Counted from the stretch's first letter, positions 1 to 7,420 are shown. The stretch is DNA of 12,746 nucleotides from Candidatus Woesearchaeota archaeon (GCA_016185555.1 JACPNI010000049.1:1-12746); one strand, 5' to 3'. Notes: a model not told the origin generated them from the sequence alone. Translations and numbers: made by a program.

Positions 1-27
1 GATTAAAAGGATTAGTAGCACCACCAC

Positions 28-50
28 TTTTTTCTTTTTTTTTCTTTTTT
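28..50 (+). terminator. T-tract, likely archaeal terminator of an upstream rightward gene
   Basis: The stretch is three T runs of 6, 9 and 6 bases separated by single C residues, with no hairpin before it. U-rich runs at the RNA 3' end are the usual intrinsic terminator in archaea. The tract lies ahead of the first promoter in the window, so it would end a gene located to the left of the window. That upstream gene is not visible, so the assignment is tentative. Confidence 0.4.
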
Positions 51-73
51 GTTAAATAGATTATCTTATATAA

Positions 74-109
74 ATATTTACATTAGAAATAATAAATTAT
101 ATTTACATT
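74..109. repeat. Pair of 11-bp direct repeats upstream of the thioredoxin-like gene
   Basis: ATATTTACATT occurs at 74-84 and again at 99-109, 25 bp apart start to start. The region is very AT-rich, so chance is possible, but the repeats sit just ahead of the promoter of the thioredoxin-like/lipA pair where a regulator could bind. No regulator is identified. Confidence 0.3.
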
Positions 110-144
110 TTTAGGTTAGCTAAACGGATACAGTTAAAGGTAAA

Positions 145-152
145 TTATATAA
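145..152 (+). promoter_or_regulatory. Candidate TATA box for the thioredoxin-like/lipA operon
   Basis: TTATATAA lies about 42 bp before the chosen start codon. With normal archaeal spacing, transcription would begin near 171-176, giving a very short leader that starts at about the Shine-Dalgarno sequence. A second TATA-like sequence at 66-73 would give a longer leader that includes the Shine-Dalgarno sequence. I cannot decide between them from sequence. Confidence 0.4.
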
Positions 153-174
153 ACAAAGCTATGATTAGAAAATT

Positions 175-181
175 GAGGTGA
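175..181 (+). promoter_or_regulatory. Strong Shine-Dalgarno, decides the start at 187
   Basis: GAGGTGA is a near-perfect match to the anti-Shine-Dalgarno of 16S rRNA and ends 5 bases before the ATG at 187. An in-frame GTG at 178 lies inside this motif and is therefore unlikely to be the start. Confidence 0.7.
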
Positions 182-186
182 TTTTA

Positions 187-462
187 ATGGTTGAAGATAA
201 TCCCGATTTAATAGAATTCTACGGAACAGAATGTGTTCATTGCAGGGAAATGGAACCACACATTGCTAAGCTGGAAAAAGAAGAAGGAATAAAATTAACA
301 AGGCTGGAATGCTGGCATAACTCAAAGAACGCACAGCTATTGCAGAAATTTGATTCTGGAAAATGCGGCGGTGTTCCATTTTTCTTTAACAAAAAAACAA
401 GTAAATGGATCTGCGGTTCTACAAGTTATGAAAAGCTTAAGGAATGGGCTAAAGGAAAATAA
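187..462 (+). CDS. Small thioredoxin-fold protein (91 aa, CVHC active site)
   Basis: This is a single-domain thioredoxin-like protein of 91 residues, slightly shorter than classical thioredoxins (about 105). Residues near 10-20 read FYGTECVHC, the usual strand plus CxxC redox motif. A GVPFF segment near residue 62 provides the cis-proline that faces the active site in this fold. Two further cysteines (in LEC and GKCGG) and one in WICG make it unusually cysteine-rich for a cytosolic thioredoxin. There is no signal peptide, so it should act in the cytoplasm as a dithiol-disulfide carrier. Its stop codon is followed at once by the ATG of lipA, which implies translational coupling. A role in reducing or supporting LipA is inference from position. 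The start at 187 is set by the Shine-Dalgarno at 175-181. Confidence 0.8.
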   Translation: MVEDNPDLIEFYGTECVHCREMEPHIAKLEKEEGIKLTRLECWHNSKNAQLLQKFDSGKCGGVPFFFNKKTSKWICGSTSYEKLKEWAKGK

Positions 463-1335
463 ATGCTGCTTGAGAAACCTGCATGGCTTACAATCAGGCC
501 ACCAACAACAGAAAGTTTTGTTTTAATTAAAGAAAAGGTAAATAAATCGAGGTTGCATACAGTTTGTGAGGAAGCCCATTGCCCAAATCTAAGCGAATGC
601 TGGAGTTCCGGAACAGCCACTTTTATGATTATGGGAGATACTTGTACAAGGGCCTGTAGGTTCTGCACTGTTAAAACTTCTTTCAAGCCTAAAAACCTTG
701 ATCCTGAAGAACCACTAAATCTTGCAAGAACAATAAAGACAATGAACCTTGACTACGTTGTTATTACCTCTGTTAATAGAGACGATTTAGATGACCAAGG
801 TGCTGATCATTTTGCTGAATGCATAAAAAAAATAAGGGAAATTAATCCTGGAATATTAATCGAAGTTTTAATACCAGATTTTAGAGGAGATTTAGATTTA
901 TTAAAAGTAATAATTAATGCCAAGCCTGAAGTTATTGCACATAATATTGAAACAGTTCAGTCATTACAAAGAAAAGTACGTGATCCTCGGGCAAATTATG
1001 AACAATCTTTATTTATATTAAAAAATGTAAAGAAATTTTCTAAGATTTATACCAAATCTTCTATTATGCTTGGTTTAGGTGAAACTGATGAAGAAGTTGT
1101 ACAAACAATGAAAGACTTAAGAGGAATTGATGTTGATTTCTTAACACTTGGACAATACCTAAGACCAAGCATGAGGCACTTAGAAATTAAAGAATATGTT
1201 AAACCAGAAAAATTTAATTATTTTAAAATTAAAGGGGAAGAACTAGGTTTTAAGTATGTTGCTTCTGGTCCATTTGTAAGGAGTTCTTATAAAGCCGGAG
1301 AGTTTTTCATTAAAAACACTATTGGGATTATTTAA
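463..1335 (+). CDS. lipA: Lipoyl synthase (radical SAM)
   Basis: LipA inserts two sulfur atoms into octanoyl groups bound to lipoyl domains, making lipoyl cofactor in the cytoplasm. The 290-aa protein has the family's normal length and order. C35, C40 and C46 form the auxiliary-cluster motif CX4CX5C, which is sacrificed as sulfur donor. C61, C65 and C68 form the radical SAM motif CX3CX2C. The near-C-terminal RSSY at residues 273-276 supplies the conserved serine ligand of the auxiliary cluster. The N-terminal KPAWL and the later GLGETDEE and LTLGQYLRPS segments are also typical. It starts directly after the stop of the thioredoxin-like gene. No octanoyltransferase, lipoate ligase, GcvH or E2 protein is in the window, so the substrate protein is unknown. 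Confidence 0.95.
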   Translation: MLLEKPAWLTIRPPTTESFVLIKEKVNKSRLHTVCEEAHCPNLSECWSSGTATFMIMGDTCTRACRFCTVKTSFKPKNLDPEEPLNLARTIKTMNLDYVVITSVNRDDLDDQGADHFAECIKKIREINPGILIEVLIPDFRGDLDLLKVIINAKPEVIAHNIETVQSLQRKVRDPRANYEQSLFILKNVKKFSKIYTKSSIMLGLGETDEEVVQTMKDLRGIDVDFLTLGQYLRPSMRHLEIKEYVKPEKFNYFKIKGEELGFKYVASGPFVRSSYKAGEFFIKNTIGII

Positions 1336-1348
1336 ATAAAAAAATAAA
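1334..1348 (-). terminator. T-rich terminator for the small heat-shock gene
   Basis: Read on the minus strand, the DNA just past the hsp20 stop is T-rich, with a run of seven T (complement of 1338-1344) and other T runs beside it. This suits archaeal U-tract termination. It overlaps the last codons of lipA because the two genes converge with only 19 bp between them. Confidence 0.45.
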
Positions 1349-1354
1349 GAAGAA

Positions 1355-1807
1355 TTATTCTATCTCTATTTTCTTAGCTGCTCTTTGTTCTGCCTTAGGC
1401 ATTACTACCTCAAGAACACCATCTTTGTATGTTGCTTTTGCTTCTTCTGCTTTAATCCTATATGGTAATCTGACTAATCTATAAAATTCACTGTAGGATC
1501 TTTCTTGTCTCAAGTAAAAGCTCCTCTCATCTTTTGTTTCGGACTTTCTCTTAACTATTGCTTCAAGTGTGTCTTCTGTAATGTCTAAATGAACATCTTC
1601 CTTATCAACACCTGGAAGTTCTATGTATGCTATCAAGTCTTTATCAGTTTCTTTCAAATCAACTAAGGCTCTCCTTTTACCATCGCTATCAAAAAATGGC
1701 CAACCTTCAGACAATTCTGGTAATTCAGAACTTATTTCACTTAACACATCAAATAAACCACCCAAACCATATTGGTCTCTTTTAATTTTATCTAATTTTC
1801 CTGCCAT
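1355..1807 (-). CDS. hsp20: Small heat-shock protein, Hsp20/alpha-crystallin family
   Basis: This is a 150-aa ATP-independent holdase that binds unfolding proteins in the cytoplasm as a large oligomer. The alpha-crystallin domain covers about residues 48-138. ELPGV at 63-67 and GVLEVVMPK at 130-138 are family hallmarks. The C-terminal IEI at 147-149 is the IxI motif that docks into neighbouring subunits. The N-terminal arm of about 45 residues is of ordinary length. The frame stays open 26 codons further upstream to 1885, but the ATG at 1807 has a strong Shine-Dalgarno (1811-1819), and the likely TATA box at 1851-1859 lies inside the extension, so the short form is preferred. It converges with lipA and is divergent from the IOR-type gene. 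Confidence 0.93.
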   Translation of the reverse strand: MAGKLDKIKRDQYGLGGLFDVLSEISSELPELSEGWPFFDSDGKRRALVDLKETDKDLIAYIELPGVDKEDVHLDITEDTLEAIVKRKSETKDERSFYLRQERSYSEFYRLVRLPYRIKAEEAKATYKDGVLEVVMPKAEQRAAKKIEIE

Positions 1808-1810
1808 ATT

Positions 1811-1819
1811 AACCTCCCC
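1811..1819 (-). promoter_or_regulatory. Shine-Dalgarno of hsp20
   Basis: On the minus strand this reads GGGGAGGTT and ends 3 bases before the ATG at 1807. It is the best ribosome binding site in the divergent region and fixes the start of the heat-shock protein at the inner methionine. Confidence 0.65.
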
Positions 1820-1850
1820 AAAAGTTTTAATTATTTTCATACCTCGAGCT

Positions 1851-1859
1851 AATTTAAAA
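1851..1859 (-). promoter_or_regulatory. Candidate TATA box for hsp20
   Basis: On the minus strand this reads TTTTAAATT. Standard archaeal spacing would put the transcription start near 1829, leaving a leader of about 20 bases that holds the Shine-Dalgarno. Other TATA-like sequences exist further upstream (around 1895-1903), so this is one candidate among several. Confidence 0.35.
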
Positions 1860-1912
1860 GCATTATGTATTTTTAGTATACTCAATGAATCAAATTTTTA
1901 AAAAGAGAAAGG

Positions 1913-1920
1913 TTTATAAG
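1913..1920 (+). promoter_or_regulatory. BRE/TATA promoter of the central gene cluster
   Basis: TTTATAAG is preceded by the purine-rich AAAGAGAAAGG at 1902-1912, a good BRE-TATA pair. Transcription would begin near 1943, about 22 bases before the ATG at 1965. That leader has no Shine-Dalgarno. It includes the short inverted repeat ACTAT/ATAGT at 1941-1953, which may be chance. Confidence 0.55.
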
Positions 1921-1964
1921 AATTTAAAATGCCCAAATTCACTATCATATAGTATCATACAACT

Positions 1965-4900
1965 ATGGAAAAAAGATTCCTTAAAGGCTCTGGAGTAGAT
2001 GTTTTCAACGGAAATGAACTTATAATAAAAGGCGGTTTAGAAGCCAAGATTAATGAAATCACAGGCTATCCTGGAAGCCCTGTAGCTGAAACATTTGATG
2101 TAATTTCAAATAACAAAGAGATATTCAAAGAAAACGGAATTCTTGTACAGATTGCAAACAATGAAGCATTAGGTGCTGCTAGACTTCATGGCTCTCAGAT
2201 GGCTGATATAAAAGCCATGACGATAATGAAAAGCGTTGGCATGAATGTAGCTGCAGATGCCTTGTTAAAGGGTGGTGCTTTAGCTATAGTTGGTGATGAT
2301 CCATGGAGTTTAAGCACCCAGGTTCCGGCAGATTCAAGAATGATGTCAAAGCACCTTTATATGCCCATAATGGAACCATCAACATTCCAGGAATTAAAAG
2401 ACTGGGTTAAGATTGGATTTGATTTGTCAAAAAAATCCAAGCTGTTTATAAGCTATCTTGTTACAACCAATCAGGCTGATGGCGGTGGTACTGTAAGTTT
2501 ATTTCCAAATGAATACCCTGAAATCAGCTTAAAAAACAAAATAACACTTGACTCTTCAACCATAACCTCTGATAATGCAATTCTGCCCCCGCATACACAG
2601 ATTAATGAAGTTGACATATTAAAAGAGAGATTTCCAAAACTGTTAGAAGAAGCCAGAAAATACAGTTTAAATAAAATATTATACAAAAGAAGAAGCAGAA
2701 TTGGTTTTATCAGCTCTGGCTTGGCTTATTCTTATTTAGAGCATGCTTTAAATGAACTTGGATTAAGCGGCAAGATTCCAATATTAAAATTAGGCATTAC
2801 ATACCCTATAGACCAAGATATAATCAAAGAATTTGCAGACATGGCTTACGATATCTATGTTGTAGAAGAAAAAAGAGACTTTATTGAATCACAGGTATCT
2901 CGTATAATTAAAGACCTTCATCAAAGCCATGAAATTGATTTTGTAAATGTATGGGGCAAAAAGTTTCCAAGGGGGTTAAATGGCATTCCAGAAGTTCTTG
3001 GCTTGAATCCTTCAATAATTATTGAAAAGATAGCTCCTGTTTTAATGGATTCACATGATAAGGAAATAATCGGAAAAAAGGACAAGATTATGGAAGAAAT
3101 AAGCCTTCTTATGAAAGTCAAGAGTTATGATGTTTCTGCATCACCAAGAAAGCCAACATTCTGTTCTGGATGCCCCCACAGGGATTCAGCAAGCAATCTA
3201 AAAGAATTAACTGAACTCTTAATGAATCCGGTTTATATGAAAGAAAGAGGCAGGAATTTTTTAGTTGACTTAATATTCCACGGAGATACCGGATGTTATA
3301 CAATGCTAAAATATGAACCCTTTTCAAGATTAATGCAAAACTATGCTGGTATGACTCTTGGCGGTGGAACTGGTGCAGGAATTGATCCATTCATAAAGTC
3401 CAATATAAAAGAAAAAAGCCTTGAAAAAAGAATTAAAGATGGCCTGGAAGTTGTAAACAAACAAGTTGTATTTATGGGCGATTCTACATTTTATCATGGT
3501 GGAAGAAATGCAATTTCAGATGCTCTTAAAAATAACCAGGATATCACTTTTATCATACTTGATAACAAAACCACAGCAATGACCGGGCATCAGCCTACCC
3601 CGGGAAATGCATCAGATATCCTCGACAACCAGACCTTTGCCCAGGACATTGAAAATGAGATTGGTGGTATGATTGATGGAGTTAAAGAATACAAAGACAT
3701 ATTGCTGATAAGAACAAACCCTGCAGATAGGAAAACATATCGGAAAATTCTGGAAAATGCATTGCTGCAAGAGGGAGATAAGGTTATTGTAGCCGATAAG
3801 GAATGCGGGATAACATACCATAGAAGATTAAAAAGGGAAAGGGATGCTGCAATAGAAAAAGAAGGATTTTTGAAACTGGAAGAACACATCAACATTACAC
3901 CAGAAGTATGTGAAAACTGCAGGGAATGTACAAATTCAACTGGATGTCCCGGATTAACTATTATAGATACAGACTATGGAAAGAAGATAGGCATTGATTT
4001 TTCATCCTGTGTAACTGATACAGCCTGCACCAAGATCAAGGCATGCCCTGCTTTTGAAAAGATTGTAATCAAAAGAAAAAATAAACCAAAAAATAACAGC
4101 AAAGAGATTAACCTGGAAAATATTATAGAACCGGGATTTAAAGAACTGCAAGATAAATGGTACTGTTATATTGATGGGATAGGTGGAATGGGAACTGGTG
4201 TTGTATCAACAATACTCTCAAGGGCCGGAATGTTGGAAGGATATAAAGTCCTGTTTAACAATAGAAGAGGTCTTGCAATAAGAAATGGCGGTGTGTATGC
4301 ACAAGTAGTATTTACAAAATCAGATGATATAATTTCACCGGTAATCCCTTATGGAAAAGCCAACCTTCTCTTAGGTCTGGATATAATTGAAACACTTAGG
4401 AGCATAGAACCCAAACAGAATATGTGTGTTGCGAGCAAAGAGAGGACTAGTGCTATAATCAACAATGCTCAAACACCAACAATGAATATGCTGATGGGTT
4501 TTGAAGAGCAAAATATTCAGGATTTAGAGTCTAAGATCAGGGAACATACAAAAAGTAATGATTACTTTAGTGCTAATCTATTTAATATTTCTGAAAGATA
4601 TTTAGGGAATAAAATTTATACTAATCTAATTATGCTTGGTGTTGCATTCCAAAAAGGATTGCTTCCATTAAAACTCAAAAATCTCGAAGAATCAATTAAA
4701 CTAACCCTCGGGGATAAGGATTATGAAGAAAATATTAAGGCTTTTAAGATTGGAAGGAAACTAGTGACAAAACCTGAAGAATTCAACATTGAAAAGAAGA
4801 TAGAGACTTATGAAGATGCGTTAAATGACAAGAGTGGAATACTGTCACAAAAAGATCCATGGCTCGCAAACAGCTATCGCATAAATGTTGAAAACATTGT

Positions 4901-5555
4901 AGGTATTATGAAATTAGATGATAAAACAAATAAAGATCTTGCCCTAAGAGTCTATGATTTGATACAATATGAAGACTTTGGTTATGCAGCAAAATATATG
5001 GGCAAAGTAATTGGCGTATTTGAGAAAGATTCCAAGGAAAAAAATTATGAAGCAACAAAAGCTGTAATATGGAACCTGCATAAGGTAATGGCAATTAAGG
5101 ATGAAATATATGTTGCACATTTATTAACATCTGAAGAAAAGCTAAAAAAAGATAAAATAAAGTATAATGTTGATGAAGCAAATGGCGATGAAATAGAATA
5201 TGTTCATATAAATAGGCCACACATAAACATTTTTGGTTTTGATGCGCAGTTTGACCATAATACAAGAAACTGGGAATTAAATCTGCTTAAGAAAATGAAG
5301 TTCTTAAGAAAAAAAGGCACTTTTGGAATATTTAATCATGTTAAAGAGGAAGAATTCAGGGACTGGTATAGTAATGAAGTTATTGGCTTCTTCTTAAAAG
5401 ATTCCAAGGAAAGATATGAAGACTGTACCAGGGCTTTGAAGATACCTTATGAATTACCGGGCAGTAAAGCTCCAGGAGTTACTGGTTACAGGGAAGTTAT
5501 TTATCCAAAATATGAAAAAGCCCATGAATTTTTCAATAACATAAGAAAAAGTTAA
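1965..5555 (+). CDS. Single-chain indolepyruvate:ferredoxin oxidoreductase-type 2-oxoacid oxidoreductase
   Basis: This 1196-aa enzyme should oxidise an aryl-pyruvate or related 2-oxoacid with CoA to acyl-CoA and CO2, passing electrons to ferredoxin. Domain order: a pyrimidine-binding alpha domain (GYPGSP at 34-39, E67 in NNEALGAA) with its following domain to about 365; a CSGCPH motif at 400-405; a TPP-binding domain (HGDTGC 439-444, GDST 505-508, LDNKTTAMTG near 532-541); a ferredoxin-like region with C649, C652, C655, C661, C682, C688 and C694; a gamma domain with the glycine-rich GIGGMGTG at 738-745; and a C-terminal region of about 250 residues resembling the extension of bacterial fused IORs. 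The gene order and cysteine pattern match the long fused form known mainly from bacteria, not the separate iorA/iorB of many archaea. The substrate cannot be read from sequence. It heads a long same-strand cluster. Confidence 0.88.
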   Translation: MEKRFLKGSGVDVFNGNELIIKGGLEAKINEITGYPGSPVAETFDVISNNKEIFKENGILVQIANNEALGAARLHGSQMADIKAMTIMKSVGMNVAADALLKGGALAIVGDDPWSLSTQVPADSRMMSKHLYMPIMEPSTFQELKDWVKIGFDLSKKSKLFISYLVTTNQADGGGTVSLFPNEYPEISLKNKITLDSSTITSDNAILPPHTQINEVDILKERFPKLLEEARKYSLNKILYKRRSRIGFISSGLAYSYLEHALNELGLSGKIPILKLGITYPIDQDIIKEFADMAYDIYVVEEKRDFIESQVSRIIKDLHQSHEIDFVNVWGKKFPRGLNGIPEVLGLNPSIIIEKIAPVLMDSHDKEIIGKKDKIMEEISLLMKVKSYDVSASPRKPTFCSGCPHRDSASNLKELTELLMNPVYMKERGRNFLVDLIFHGDTGCYTMLKYEPFSRLMQNYAGMTLGGGTGAGIDPFIKSNIKEKSLEKRIKDGLEVVNKQVVFMGDSTFYHGGRNAISDALKNNQDITFIILDNKTTAMTGHQPTPGNASDILDNQTFAQDIENEIGGMIDGVKEYKDILLIRTNPADRKTYRKILENALLQEGDKVIVADKECGITYHRRLKRERDAAIEKEGFLKLEEHINITPEVCENCRECTNSTGCPGLTIIDTDYGKKIGIDFSSCVTDTACTKIKACPAFEKIVIKRKNKPKNNSKEINLENIIEPGFKELQDKWYCYIDGIGGMGTGVVSTILSRAGMLEGYKVLFNNRRGLAIRNGGVYAQVVFTKSDDIISPVIPYGKANLLLGLDIIETLRSIEPKQNMCVASKERTSAIINNAQTPTMNMLMGFEEQNIQDLESKIREHTKSNDYFSANLFNISERYLGNKIYTNLIMLGVAFQKGLLPLKLKNLEESIKLTLGDKDYEENIKAFKIGRKLVTKPEEFNIEKKIETYEDALNDKSGILSQKDPWLANSYRINVENIVGIMKLDDKTNKDLALRVYDLIQYEDFGYAAKYMGKVIGVFEKDSKEKNYEATKAVIWNLHKVMAIKDEIYVAHLLTSEEKLKKDKIKYNVDEANGDEIEYVHINRPHINIFGFDAQFDHNTRNWELNLLKKMKFLRKKGTFGIFNHVKEEEFRDWYSNEVIGFFLKDSKERYEDCTRALKIPYELPGSKAPGVTGYREVIYPKYEKAHEFFNNIRKS

Positions 5556-5556
5556 T

Positions 5557-6231
5557 ATGGATCAATATATGAAGTTACATACGCAAGAGGATATTCTTTT
5601 AACTATTAAAGAATATGCAAATGAATTTAAACCAAAAGTAGAAGAAAAAACAAAAACCACATTAGAAGATATTTGTGTAGAAGAATATTCACTTGAAAGT
5701 GCTAGAGAGTTTTATAGCGAGGAAGATACAGACAATCCTAATTTTCTTGCATGTCCACCAAATAAAATTTTATTAACAAAACCACTTATTTTAAAGATAA
5801 TAAATTATTCTTATCAACCAAATCCCTTTAACATAGTATCAACTCCAAATAATTTATTCTTTAGGTATGTAACATTACATGAGGTATATCATTTTGCTTT
5901 ATACAAAATAAATGACTTCTTTATACCAAGAAAATATGAAAATGAGCCAATATTCAAGGCAAAGAAAATAATGGATGAAGGCTTTGCCTGTTATATGGCA
6001 TTAGATGCATCATCATTTTTATATAGTGGCCTTAATAATAGAATTATATCAGGATTTAAAAGAATGTGGTTCTCGCTCATTAAGCCTGGAGAGTCTCATT
6101 ATAATGGATACATATTAGTAAAACAAATTGTTAGCAAACATGGCGAGGAAGAGTTATTTAAAATAATTAAAAGGATGGGAAAAGATAACATCATTCAAGA
6201 AATACGAGAAATCATTGGGGGATTAAAGTGA
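5557..6231 (+). CDS. Predicted zinc metallopeptidase, gluzincin-like (HEVYH...DEGFACY)
   Basis: This 224-aa protein contains H108-E109-V-Y-H112, the zinc-binding HExxH helix, and E141 in MDEGFACY as the likely third ligand, an arrangement typical of gluzincin peptidases. A later HYNGYILV segment (181-188) resembles the Y..GY.IV element of predicted zinc proteases of the DUF2268/peptidase-MA type. There is no signal peptide or membrane segment, so it is probably cytoplasmic. Its ATG follows the IOR stop by one base, and its TGA overlaps the GTG of the truncated TPL copy as GTGA, so translation is probably coupled on both sides. Its substrate is unknown; supplying amino acids to the neighbouring enzymes is only a guess. 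The assignment as a metallopeptidase is good, the family name less so. ATG 5569 is an alternative start. Confidence 0.75.
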   Translation: MDQYMKLHTQEDILLTIKEYANEFKPKVEEKTKTTLEDICVEEYSLESAREFYSEEDTDNPNFLACPPNKILLTKPLILKIINYSYQPNPFNIVSTPNNLFFRYVTLHEVYHFALYKINDFFIPRKYENEPIFKAKKIMDEGFACYMALDASSFLYSGLNNRIISGFKRMWFSLIKPGESHYNGYILVKQIVSKHGEEELFKIIKRMGKDNIIQEIREIIGGLK

Positions 6232-6324
6232 AAAAAAGAACAATAGCGGATCCATATAAGATAAAGGTTGTAGAACCCATTAAAGTAACAACAAGAAAAC
6301 ATAGAGAAAAAGCAATTAAAGAAG
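6217..6324 (+). repeat. 108-bp direct repeat, copy 1 (TPL gene 5' end)
   Basis: It matches 7421-7528 over 108 bp without gaps, at a constant offset of 1,204 bp. The three mismatches are G6248/A7452, T6251/A7455 and C6278/T7482. The repeat holds the last codons of the peptidase gene, the GGGGGATTAAA leader, and the first 32 codons plus one base of the TPL reading frame. This copy sits at what looks like the ancestral junction, because its first 15 bases are also the in-frame 3' end of the peptidase gene. Confidence 0.95.
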
Positions 6325-6329
6325 ACTAA
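6228..6329 (+). pseudogene. Truncated 5' copy of the tyrosine phenol-lyase gene (33 codons), possible leader ORF
   Basis: The frame starts at GTG 6228, overlapping the peptidase stop as GTGA, and encodes 33 residues. It matches the first 32 residues of TPL except D8 for E8, then ends GAC TAA where the true gene continues GCC GGT. The TAA at 6327-6329 directly abuts the ATG of the next gene, so ribosomes finishing here could restart on it. Two of the three differences from the full gene are silent and one is Asp/Glu, all at third codon positions. It may be a dead remnant of the duplication or a translated leader peptide that delivers ribosomes to the inserted gene. It has no enzyme function by itself. 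Confidence 0.85.
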
Positions 6330-7420
6330 ATGACATCAAAAAAGATTTTAACAGGAGTAATTGCAGCTTCAATAATATTTTTTGGAAGAAATTCTTTTGA
6401 GTCAGAAATAGAGGAACAAGTCAATAATCCTACTGTTAATTGCCAGCAGGATGAAAATAACCTTGAAACTGGATTCGAGATATTTAATTTAAAAGGCCAG
6501 ATACTTAAATTATATAAAACAATTGGGAAGCTTAATATTAACAACTGTAAAACCAAACAAACAACATTATATGAGGAAAATTTAGATAGTTTTTTTATAT
6601 ATGAAGCGAATGCTAAGATTGAAAAAGAATATCATATCGATTATGTTAATTATCAAGTCGAAGGTAAGTTAATCGGAATAATTGACAGGATGCGCAACCT
6701 TGAAGTTCTAGAAGGAAACGAATTTAAATATATTGGTAGATTTATTGGTGGGATTTTAAAAGAAAACCCACAAGAAGCTACAATATATGAGAGACTAGAT
6801 TCTAGCCTTAATGACATGATTTTATCGTATCCTTCTTATGGTGGGCAAATTTACCTTAATACTGAAAAAACATACTATACTATTGACTTATTAGGAAACA
6901 TAAGAAATGCTCTCCTTGGTAAAAATCAATTTATTGGGCATTATGCCTTTAGTTTATATACAAAAAGTAATGTTAAAATTTTAAGAATTAAAAGTAATGA
7001 TGGAAAGAGATATGGAAGCTTCCAAAAAGTTCAAGAGGCGAGTTATTTACCAAAGGAAGAGCCTGAATTTGCTTATTTTAATAATACAGATACACCAATA
7101 AATGGCCTGCCATCTATTTTTGCTGTTCGAAATAACTTTGGTGATGGACAAGTTTTTGAATTAATGGACTTTAAAGACAATGAACCAATACTTAAAACAA
7201 CACATTATAAGATTTCAGCAGATGGAATAATCGGGGACGATAATGAATTAATTACAATGCCTAATGGTTCAAGAAGGCCCAAACCAAAATTACAAATTAA
7301 GTTTGGAGTACTTTATTATCCATTTACAAACCAAAAATACACTAATAATTATGTAGGGCGTATCGATATAGAAGAACTAAATTATTTTTTTAGGCTATGG
7401 CGATAGAGCAAGTAGGCTAG
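6325..7420 (+). other. Inserted segment of 1,096 bp between the 108-bp repeats
   Basis: This unique segment separates the peptidase gene from the complete TPL gene and holds one reading frame plus 14 bp after its stop. Together with one repeat copy it makes a 1,204-bp unit. I see no terminal inverted repeats, transposase, integrase or short target duplication at the edges. A 7-bp motif TAGGCTA occurs at 7391-7397 and 7413-7419 near the right end. The layout fits integration through homology (a single crossover with a molecule carrying the same 108 bp) or a local duplication followed by replacement. The mechanism is inference. Confidence 0.7.
6330..7406 (+). CDS. Unknown 358-aa anchored or secreted protein, inserted cargo gene
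   Basis: I do not recognise the family. The first residues form a positively charged start (TSKK) followed by a hydrophobic run at about 6-18 (ILTGVIAASIIFF), which suits a signal peptide or N-terminal membrane anchor. The remaining 335 or so residues are polar, rich in N, Y, F, K and E, and look mostly beta-structured, especially from about 165 on. There are only two cysteines, both in the first 80 residues (C38 in NCQQ, C73 in NNCK), which could pair outside the cell. No catalytic motif is apparent. The ATG directly follows the TAA of the truncated TPL frame, and no own Shine-Dalgarno is evident, so translation probably depends on that frame. It lies alone between the 108-bp repeats. Confidence 0.75.
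   Translation: MTSKKILTGVIAASIIFFGRNSFESEIEEQVNNPTVNCQQDENNLETGFEIFNLKGQILKLYKTIGKLNINNCKTKQTTLYEENLDSFFIYEANAKIEKEYHIDYVNYQVEGKLIGIIDRMRNLEVLEGNEFKYIGRFIGGILKENPQEATIYERLDSSLNDMILSYPSYGGQIYLNTEKTYYTIDLLGNIRNALLGKNQFIGHYAFSLYTKSNVKILRIKSNDGKRYGSFQKVQEASYLPKEEPEFAYFNNTDTPINGLPSIFAVRNNFGDGQVFELMDFKDNEPILKTTHYKISADGIIGDDNELITMPNGSRRPKPKLQIKFGVLYYPFTNQKYTNNYVGRIDIEELNYFFRLWR

Noticed and set aside
178..186. GTG start at 178 for the thioredoxin-like protein
   Set aside because: The GTG lies inside the Shine-Dalgarno GAGGTGA that serves the ATG at 187.
1808..1885. 26-residue N-terminal extension of the heat-shock protein
   Set aside because: A strong Shine-Dalgarno precedes the inner ATG at 1807 and a likely TATA box falls within the extension; the short form has normal family length.
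1623..1901. Rightward reading frame opposite hsp20
   Set aside because: It is antisense to a clear alpha-crystallin gene, has no family signal and no good start.
1929..1952. Seven-codon upstream frame before the IOR-type gene
   Set aside because: The predicted transcription start (about 1943) lies downstream of its ATG, so it is probably not transcribed.
3590..3895. Leftward frames inside the IOR-type gene (also near 2471, 2921, 3118 and 4906)
   Set aside because: The plus-strand frame is a continuous enzyme with cofactor motifs; the opposite frames show no domain or ribosome binding site.
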